From assembly GCF_004027225.2 (NCBI RefSeq), contig NC_044279.2, positions 46,276,744 to 46,340,743 on the forward strand: a stretch of DNA of 64,000 bases. Direction: 5' to 3'. Made by a program: the position numbers and the translations under genes. Below are positions 27,993 through 35,331 of this stretch, one piece after another. The notes beneath the pieces were generated by a model. It saw only the letters and a list, made by a program, of their open reading frames with translations. It was not told where the DNA came from and did no database searches. Each line of letters starts with the position of its first letter. Position 1 is the first letter of the stretch. Origin of the DNA: Strigops habroptila (taxonomy: Eukaryota > Chordata > Aves > Psittaciformes > Psittacidae).

Positions 27993-28564
27993 TGTCGTGG
28001 TTTGAGCCCAGCCGGTAACTCAGAACCACACAGCCGCTCGCTCACTTCCCCCCACCCCCTTCTTCCTCCCCCCGCTCCCGGAGGGATGGGGAGGAGAATG
28101 GGAAGAATGTAACTCCCACGGGTTGAGATAAGAGCAGTCCCGCAACTAAGGTATAACACAGAACCACTACTGCTACCACCAATGATAATAACGATTAGTG
28201 AAATAACAAGGGGAGAGGATACAATTGCTCACCACCCGCCGACCGATACCCAGCCCGACCCGAGCAGTGATCTGGGCCTTCCGGGTAACCCCCCCGGTTT
28301 ATATACTGGGCATGACGTGCTGTGGTATGGAATACCCCTTTGGCTAGTTTGGGTCAGGTGTCCTGTCTCTGCTTCCTCCCGGCTTCCCCTCCTCCCTGGC
28401 AAAGCATGAGACTGAGAAAGTCCTTGGTTGGAATAAACATTACTTAGCAACAACTAAAAACATCGGTGTTATCAGCGTTGTTCCCAGGCTGAAAGTTAAA
28501 AAACACAGCACTGCACCAGCTACTAAGCAGGAGAAAAATGACTGCTATAGCTGAACCCAGGACA
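27993..28564 (-). repeat. 3' LTR (572 bp)
   Basis: Read on the minus strand it starts TGTCCTGGG and ends CCACGACA, the usual TG...CA ends. It aligns along its whole length with the LTR at 34754-35326. By eye there are six substitutions and one single-base indel, about 1.2% different, clustered in the R/U5 half. A TATA box lies at 28298-28305. Confidence 0.95.
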
Positions 28565-28582
28565 GTATCCACCCCTTATTCC
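28565..28582 (-). promoter_or_regulatory. Probable polypurine tract
   Basis: On the minus strand the bases just before the 3' LTR are purine-rich (AATAAGGGGTGGAT). This is the expected place for the plus-strand DNA primer. It is interrupted by several pyrimidines, so the exact limits are uncertain. Confidence 0.5.
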
Positions 28583-28992
28583 ATACCATTCACGTCATGC
28601 TCAGATCCCACATCTCTCAGCACACCATCACCCCTGTCCCATATATACACATATATATACACCCACACCCACACACAGAGAAAGATATCATTCCCTAGTC
28701 CATGGACCAATCCCTGTAAAATTGCTGAACTCATCCAGTCCATGATGTCAGGCTCCATCTCTTGTAATAGTCTTTCAGGGCAGGAGGGACGGTACATAGT
28801 GTTGGGTTGTTGCCTGCTGATGATACCGCCAAACTCATCTGGTCACTGCTGAGCTCGTCTGGTTTCCTCAAAATTCATTCTTTGTTGAGGTGATGATCGG
28901 AGGGAAGTCAGGGTCAATGGCTGGTGACCTGAAGATATCTAGCTGGTGGGCTATAAAAGTGTTATAGAGCAGGCAACAGCGTACAATTGAGT
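28583..28992 (-). other. Provirus 3' region between pol and LTR, no env
   Basis: About 410 bases with no envelope gene. A frame of 73 codons from an ATG at 28797 to 28576 is open; its hydrophobic stretch is encoded by a TA/CA microsatellite at about 28640-28677, so it may be an artefact. No dUTPase motif is seen. Confidence 0.6.
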
Positions 28993-30390
28993 TCATTGGC
29001 TGTTTTCCCCCAAAATCAAATCCCCTTGAGGTACACATCGGACTTCCCCATCTTCCCACATTACCCACCAAGTATATCCAGGTCCCTGAGCAAAAGCAAC
29101 CCCACGAGTGGGTTTGCCTTTACCTGAAGCAGGAATAACCCAGACTGTCTTCCCCAACAAATTCTTTATGTGCACCACAGGAACTTTATCCCCCTCTACA
29201 GTACGTAAAAGTTCTGATTGGGCTGGGCCAGCCCTGTTGGCAGATCCCCTACTGTTGACCAACCAGGTGGCTTTTGGTAAATGTGTATCCCAGTGTTTGA
29301 AAGTCCCACCACCCATTGCTCTCAGTGTAGTTTTTAACAGCCCATTGTACCGTTCGATTTTCCCAGAGGCTGGTGCATGGTAGGGGATGTGGTATACCCA
29401 CTCAATGCCATGCTCTTTGGCCCAGGTGTCTATGAGGTTGTTCCGGAAATGAGTCCCATTGTCTGACTCAATTCTCTCTGGGGTGCCGTGTCGCCACAAG
29501 ACTTGTTTCTCAAGGCCCAGGATAGTGTTCCGGGGAGTGGCATGGGACACAGCGTATGTTTCCAGCCAGCCGGTGGTTGCTTCCACCATGGTAAGCACAT
29601 AGCACTTGCCCTGGCGGGTTGGTGGGAGTGTGATATAGTCAATCTGCCAGGCCTCCCCATATTTGTACTTCAGCCATCGTCCTCCATACCAGAGAGGCTT
29701 TAACCGCTTGGCTTGCTTAATTGCAGCACATGTTTCACATTCGTGAATAACCTGGGCAATAGTGTCCATCGTTAAGTCCACCCCTCGATCACGAGCCCAT
29801 CTATATGTTGCATCTCTGCCTTGATGGCCTGAGGTGTCATGGGCCCACCGGGCTAAAAATAATTCACCCTTATGTTGCCAATCCAAGTCCATCTGAGCCA
29901 CTTTAATCTTAGCAGCTTTATCCACTTGCTGGTTATTCTGGTGTTCCTCAGTGGCCCGACTCTTGGGTACATGAGCATCTACGTGGCGTACCTTCACCAC
30001 CAGGTTCTGCACCCGAGCAGCGATATCTTGCCACAATGCAGCAGCCCAGATGGGTTTACTTCTGCGTTGCCAGTTGCTCTGCTTCCATTGCTGCAACCAC
30101 CCCCACAGGGCGTTTGCCACCATCCATGAGTCAGTATAGAGATAAAGTACTGGCCATTTTTCTCGTTCAGCAATGTCCAAGGCCAGCTGGATGGCTTTCA
30201 CCTCTGCAAATTGACTCGATTCACCCTCTCCCTCAGCAGTTTCTGCAACTTGTCGCAGGGGACTCCACACAGCTGCCTTCCATCTCCGATGCTTTCCCAC
30301 AATACGGCAGGACCCATCAGTAAACAAGGCATATTGCTTTTCACTCTCTGACAGTTCATTATATGGTGGGGCCTCTTCAGCACGCGTCAC
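28993..30390 (-). pseudogene. pol: pol, 3' part: RNase H and integrase
   Basis: An open stretch of about 465 codons in the same frame as the upstream pol segment, cut off from it by a TAG at 30391-30393. RNase H has its acidic set at about D25 (TDGS), E63, D87 (TDSW) and D157. The integrase zinc-binding domain has H184, H189, C218 and C221. The catalytic core has D251, D310 (SDNGTHF) and E346 (GKIERYNG), an exact D-x35-E spacing. A C-terminal tail with WVMWEDGEV resembles the DNA-binding end of integrases. Every catalytic residue is present, so this segment looks functional in sequence but lacks its own ATG start at the 5' end (it opens with GTG). It is followed by non-coding sequence, not env. 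Confidence 0.93.
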
Positions 30391-30480
30391 CTACTCTTCT
30401 GGTGACATCCCAAAATCTTTGCCCTCTGGCCAGTCCATGATGACTTCTAGAATTCCTGGACGACTGGGATTTCCTATTCA
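30391..30480 (-). other. Two in-frame nonsense codons splitting pol
   Basis: A TGA at 30478-30480 and a TAG at 30391-30393 lie in the same frame, separated by 28 sense codons. The sequence between them reads as continuous pol, at the junction between the RT connection region and RNase H. They are the only two nonsense codons inside pol. Confidence 0.9.
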
Positions 30481-32178
30481 AGCTCGTTGTGTAATTAGTG
30501 CGGCCCACTTACTCCATGTAGCATCAGTTGCATGATGTGTAGAGGAGACCCTGCCTTTGAACATCCAGCCCAGCACAGGCAACCGGGGTGCCAGGAGGAG
30601 CTGCGCTTCAGTTCCAATCACTTCTGAGGCAGCTCGAACCCCTTCATAGGCTGCCAGTATCTCTTTTTCAGTGGGAGTGTAGCTGGCCTCGGATCCTTTA
30701 TATCCCCGACTCCAAAAGCCAAGGGGTCGACCTCGAGTCTCCCCTGGAGCTTTCTGCCAGAGGCTCCAGGTAGGACCATTCTCCCCAGCTGCGGTATAGA
30801 GCACATTTTTCACATCTGGCCCGGCCCGGACTGGTCCGAGGGCTACTGCATGAACTATTTCTCGTTTAATTTGTTCAAAGGCTTGTTGTTGCTCAGGGCC
30901 CCATTTGAAATCATTCTTCTTCCGGGTCACGTGGTAGAGAGGGCTTACAATCAGACTGTAATTTGGGATGTGCATTCTCCAGAACCCCACGACACCTAAG
31001 AAAGCTTGTGTTTCTTTCTTGTTAGTTGGTGGAGACGTTGCTGTTATCTTGTTGATCACGTCTGTGGGGATCTGGCGGCGTCCATCTTGCCATTTTATTC
31101 CCAAAAATTGAATCTCCTGTGCAGGTCCCTTGACCTTATTCCGTTTTATGGCAAAACCGGCCTTCAGCAGGATTTGGATTATTTTCCTCCCTTTCTCAAA
31201 AACTTCTTCCGCTGTATCACCCCACACGATGATGTCATCAATGTATTGCAGGTGTTCTGGAGCTTGCCCCTGTTCCAGTGCAGTCTGGATCAATCCATGG
31301 CAGATGGTAGGGCTGTGTTTCCACCCCTGGGGCAGTCGGTTCCAAGTGTACTGGACGCCCCTCCAAGTGAAAGCAAACTGTGGCCTGCATTCTGCTGCCA
31401 AAGGGATTGAGAAAAATGCATTGGCAATGTCAATTGTGGCATACCACTTAGCTGCCTTTGACTCCAGTTCATATTGAAGTTCTAACATGTCCGGTACGGC
31501 AGCACTCAATGGTGGTGTGACTTCGTTCAGGCCACGATAGTCTACTGTTAATCTCCACTCTCCATTAGACTTTTGCACTGGCCATATGGGGCTATTAAAG
31601 GGTGAGCGGGTCCTGCTGATCACTCCTTGGCTCTCCAGTCTGCGGATCAGCTTATGGATGGGAATCAAGGAGTCTCGGTTGGTGCGATATTGCCGCCGGT
31701 GCACTGTTGTGGTCGCAATTGGCACTTGTTGTTCTTCGACCTTCAGCAACCCCACAACAGAAGGATCCTCTGAGAGACCGGGTAAGGTGGACAGCTGCTT
31801 AATTTCCTCTGTCTCCAAGGCAGCGATACCAAAAGCCCATCTATACCCTTTTGGGTCTTTGAAATACCCTCTCCTGAGATAGTCTATGCCAAGGATGCAT
31901 GGAGCCCCTGGACCAGTTACAATGGGGTGCTTTTGCCACTTCCTTCCAGTCAGGCTGATTTCAGCTTCCAGCATAGTTAACGCTTGGGATCCTCCTGTCA
32001 CTCCAGAAATAGAAATGGGTTTCACTCCTTGATACCTTGATGGCATCAGAGTACACTGTGCACTGGTATCTACTAGAGCCTTATACTTCTGTGGGACTGA
32101 TGTGCCAGGCCATCTGATCCACACAGTCCAGTAAACCCGATTATCCCTCTCCTCCACCTGGCTGGAGGCAGGGCCCCT
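30478..32178 (-). pseudogene. pol: pro-pol, 5' part: protease and reverse transcriptase
   Basis: The frame is open from just after the gag UAG (32179-32181) to a TGA at 30478-30480; the first ATG is at 32157. Numbered from that ATG, an aspartic protease has ALVDTSAQCTLMP with D30, where retroviral proteases normally have D-T/S-G, and a downstream ILGIDYL (88-94). Reverse transcriptase follows with WRLTVDYRGLN, the first catalytic aspartate at 243 (TIDIANAFF), LPQGWKHSP at 275-283, and YIDD at 305-308. The thumb and connection regions continue to the stop. All RT catalytic residues are present; the protease triplet change may be damaging. Gag and pro-pol share one frame, so readthrough of the UAG is the likely route to a Gag-Pol product. 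Confidence 0.93.
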
Positions 32179-34386
32179 CTAATAGTGATCACAAAATTCT
32201 CCACTTCTGTCTTGTAGAAAGGGATTAGTATTCCTTATCACAGGAGCTGGAGTAAAATCAGCTCTTTCGCTCCATCTGGGAAACTGCTCGCCAGAGACTG
32301 GAGCAGCAGCTTTCCTGGGAGGATCATCCTTGACCATTGTTCTCCTCTTCAGTTCACGCACCCGTTGCTCCAGAGCTGAAGTAGGTTTTCCATCCCACTT
32401 TCTCATGTCTTCTCCATGATCCCGCAGGTAAAACCATAGGGTGGCCCGTGGCGTGTACCTCCTATATTTTCTTTCTCGAGCAGTAGGGCGCCTTCTGTTA
32501 ATAGCTGAGACATGGGTTGGTACGCGTGGAGAGCTGGATAGATCGGATAAATCGTCTCTCAATTGTTTGAACTCCTGGGACAGTTTTTCCACAGCTGAAA
32601 TGATGGAAGGGGTGAGATTGTCTTCGAACTCTCGGAGTTGACGAATCAGGAAATCCACTGTTGGTGATACTCCGTCATTCCAGGTCATTGATGCCAATGT
32701 GTGGGCATATGATGATGGCGCACTCCGTGTAAGTTTCCACCACATGGGTCGTGTACATTCGACTTCATCTGGGTCTACGGATGTGTTCCTGGAATCCGGC
32801 CTACGATAGATCATCTCTATAATGGCTGATTCCCTCAGGGACTGGATGCCTTTCTCTATCGTGGTCCAGTTGGCTGAGCGATTCGTAATATCGTCTTTGT
32901 AGGGAAACCTTTCCTTCACAGCTGCCAGGAGCCGCCTCCAAAGACTGAGGGCTCGCTTCTCTCTTGCAATCTCTTTGTCAATTCCTCCTTCCTTAGCAAG
33001 TGATCCCAGCTGCTTGGCTTCCCTACCTTCTAGTTCATGACCGTCGGCCCCATTGTCCCAGCACCGGAGCAACCAGGTGACAATGTGCTCCCCTGGAAGA
33101 CGGGTGAAATCTTTTCGCATATTCCACAGTTCGGTTGAGGTCCGGGGTCGAGAAGTGACCTCTTCTTCTTCTTCCTCTTCCTCTGACCCACGTAGTAGTA
33201 ACTCTTGTTCAGGTGCTGTTGCATATAGTAATGGCACTGGGTCTTCATCTTTCTTCGCTTCGCGGGTTGCTCTTTGTGCCTTTCGTTTGCTTTTGCTTAC
33301 AGGGGCAACAGACATTGTCACAAACTGGACATTTGGTTTAGCTGCAGTGTTTGTCACTGTGGTTGGAGTGGCTGCAGTGTCTGCCACTAGGATTGGAGTG
33401 GTTGCAATGTCTATTGCTGGGGTTGGTGCAGCTGTTGTGCTTGGGAGTTGAGTAACACCAACAGCTGCATTATCTGTTGCTGTCGGGGTTTGAGTAGCTA
33501 CTGTGCTTGTCACTGGGGTTGGTGTGGCTGCGGTGCTTGGAGTAGCCACATTGTCTGTTGCTGTCGGGGTTTGAGTAGCTGTTGTGCTTGTCACTGGGGT
33601 TGGTGTAACTGCTGTATTTGAAGTTGGAGTAGTTGCGTTGTCTGTTGTGGTCAGGGTTTGAGTAGCTGTTGTGCTTGTCACTGGGGTTGATGTAGCTGCT
33701 GTACTTGGAGTAGCTGTGTTGACTGTTGTGGTCAGGGTCTGAGTAGCTGCTGTGCTTGTAGTTGGCATAGCTGCGTTGTCTGTTGCTTTGCCATCAGATC
33801 CAGAGCCATTTTTTTCCCTTTGAAGGTGCTGGATAGTGTTGAGCAGGGCTCTGTAGGCATAGGCCAAGCCCCAGCACGTTGCCAAAATTTGTCCCTCTCT
33901 GGTATAACCAGGACGACAGCACACCTCGTTTAAGTGTTTTACTAGTTTTTCCGGATGTTGCACTTGTTCAGTGGTGAAGTTCCAAAGCACTGGAGGGGCC
34001 CACTGGCCTAGATACTTGCCCATACTATCCCACACACCCTGCCACTCATAACTGTCCAGCCTCAGGGAAAATCTCCTGGTGGTCCTCCTATATCGTCGTC
34101 TAACCCTAGACCAGATTCGAACCTGATACTGCTGAATTTTTGACATTAAACGAAATAGGATGTTCCTACGACGGGATGGCCGTGGGTAAAACACACTCCG
34201 TATGTTTGCCAACATGCTGATCCCCAGCACAATCAGCAGGCAGGTTTCAAGGGTACTCAAAGGCCATCTAAAACCTTCAGAACTCTCAACTGCTGTTGCA
34301 AATAGACTGGTGGGGGAACGGGGGGTGAAAGAGAATGCTTCCTTCGTAAGTTTACCCCCCGAGGAGAAAAAAAAAAAGATATGCAA
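32179..34386 (-). pseudogene. gag: gag polyprotein, main part
   Basis: About 735 codons, ending in TAG at 32179-32181. The open frame starts with a TTG, not an ATG, next to a T11 run at 34367-34377; the first in-frame ATG lies inside a hydrophobic segment. In order: a membrane-like stretch (46-61, LETCLLIVLGISMLAN), an Arg-rich basic stretch (69-110), a domain with two tryptophans and CC, a Thr/Ala/Pro-rich tandem repeat region (about 200-352), a basic KSKRKAQR patch, an acidic run of eight Glu, and a capsid-like helical domain (about 415-600; PGEHIVTWL). The C-terminus is basic and has no CCHC zinc knuckle. It lies 3' of the hydrophobic leader frame, offset by -1. Confidence 0.85.
33330..33790 (-). 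repeat. In-frame minisatellite inside gag (about 81 bp)
   Basis: Marker TCTGTTG (plus strand) recurs at 33473, 33554, 33641, 33722 and 33779, giving spacings of 81, 87, 81 and 57 bases, all multiples of three. The units encode Thr/Ala/Pro-rich peptide with the recurrent TPVTSTTATQ block. Further short, more diverged copies run from about 33330. Confidence 0.85.
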
Positions 34387-34643
34387 TTGCTAAAATATTT
34401 CATTATATACCTCCCAATGTATAGTGGTGAGGGCCACGCTGGAAGCACAAACCAGACCAGTTTCATGATCAATGAGTCTATTGTATTACAAGTCATTACC
34501 ATGAAGTACAGTGAAACAAGAACCTTAGCCCAGGCCCCCCAGCCGATAAACGCTAAAACAGCAAATAGTGGCTGTAAGTAAGGTACAACATGCTGAAATT
34601 CTGAGATCAAGCGCAACAAGTCTGAGAGCCAAATAATCACCAT
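34257..34643 (-). pseudogene. Hydrophobic leader frame, candidate gag N-terminus
   Basis: The ATG at 34643-34641 is in strong context (ACAATGG) and is the first ATG on the minus strand after the LTR TATA box; no other occurs from 35060 down to it. It opens 128 codons. Three hydrophobic segments are visible: near the start (MVIIWLSDLL), in the middle (FAVLAFIGWGAWAKVLVSLY) and later (LIMKLVWFVLPAW). The frame crosses the T11 run at 34377-34367 and ends at 34257, overlapping gag in another frame. The gag frame lies at -1 relative to it. It may be the true N-terminus of Gag, reached by frameshifting or separated by an indel in the homopolymer, or a separate small membrane protein. No family was recognised. 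Confidence 0.6.
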
Positions 34644-34727
34644 TGTGACGAGTAGTAACAATGAATTCTTATCACAAATATGATTAAACACACTCTGGTC
34701 AGATCTGTCGTTATCTCAACCTTTCGA

Positions 34728-34745
34728 GCCCCACGTTGGGCGCCA
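34728..34745 (-). promoter_or_regulatory. Primer binding site, tRNA-Lys(1,2) type
   Basis: On the minus strand, 8 bases after the 5' LTR, the 18-mer TGGCGCCCAACGTGGGGC matches the 3' end complement of tRNA-Lys(1,2), the primer also used by foamy viruses and some betaretroviruses. No mismatch to the remembered site is seen. Confidence 0.88.
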
Positions 34746-34753
34746 AAAAGAAC

Positions 34754-35326
34754 TGTCGTGGTTTGAGCCCAGCCGGTAACTCAGAACCACACAGCCGCTC
34801 GCTCACTCCCCCCCACCCCCTTCTTCCTCCCCCCGCTCCCAGAGGGATGGGGAGGAGAATGGGAAGAATGTAACTCCCACGGGTTGAGATAAGAGCAGTC
34901 CCGCAACTAAGGTATAACACAAAACCACTACTGCTACCACCAATGATAATAACAATTAGTGAAATAACAAGGGGAGAGGATACAATTGCTCACCACCCGC
35001 CGACCGATACCCAGCCCGACCCGAGCAGTGATCAGGGCCTTCCTGGTAACTCCCCCCGGTTTATATACTGGGCATGACGTGCTGTGGTATGGAATACCCC
35101 TTTGGCTAGTTTGGGTCAGGTGTCCTGTCTCTGCTTCCTCCCGGCTTCCCCTCCTCCCTGGCAAAGCATGAGACTGAGAAAGTCCTTGGTTGGAATAAAC
35201 ATTACTTAGCAACAACTAAAAACATCGGTGTTATCAGCGTTGTTCCCAGGCTGAAAGTTAAAAAACACAGCACTGCACCAGCTACTAAGCAGGAGAAAAA
35301 TGACTGCTATAGCTGAACCCAGGACA
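34754..35326 (-). repeat. 5' LTR (573 bp)
   Basis: It pairs with the LTR at 27993-28564, carries TG...CA ends and a TATA box (TATATAAA on the minus strand) at 35060-35067. Upstream of the TATA box is the U3 part, identical by eye between the two copies; all visible differences lie downstream of or near the TATA. No canonical AATAAA was seen in R/U5. Confidence 0.95.
35060..35067 (-). promoter_or_regulatory. LTR TATA box
   Basis: TATATAAA on the minus strand, about 300 bases before the LTR 3' end, followed by a C/G-rich stretch where transcription would begin. The equivalent site in the other LTR is at 28298-28305. Confidence 0.75.
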
Positions 35327-35331
35327 AACAG
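35327..35331. repeat. Target-site duplication, right copy (AACAG)
   Basis: Exact match to 27988-27992. Nine bases further on is a short inverted repeat, GGTCTCA-GT-TGAGACC at 35340-35355. Confidence 0.9.

Larger units (their letters stand above)
27988..35331 (-). mobile_element. Nearly complete ERVL-type endogenous retrovirus
   Basis: The element is about 7.3 kb between target duplications and reads on the minus strand: 5' LTR (right), primer site, hydrophobic leader frame, gag, protease-RT, RNase H-integrase, short 3' non-coding region, 3' LTR (left). No env is visible. The 5-bp duplication, YIDD reverse transcriptase, env-less layout and LTR sequence point to the avian ERVL group; I recognise the LTR opening TGTCCTGGGTTCAGC from bird genomes. 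Damage is slight: a -1 frame offset at an A11/T11 run, two nonsense codons in pol and a changed protease active-site triplet. The gag and pol domains downstream of the offset share one frame. It lies about 15 kb downstream of DUSP6 in the same orientation. Confidence 0.95.

Noticed and set aside
28565..28992. Envelope gene in the provirus
   Set aside because: Too short, and no signal peptide, cleavage site or fusion-like domain is seen; ERVL elements usually lack env.
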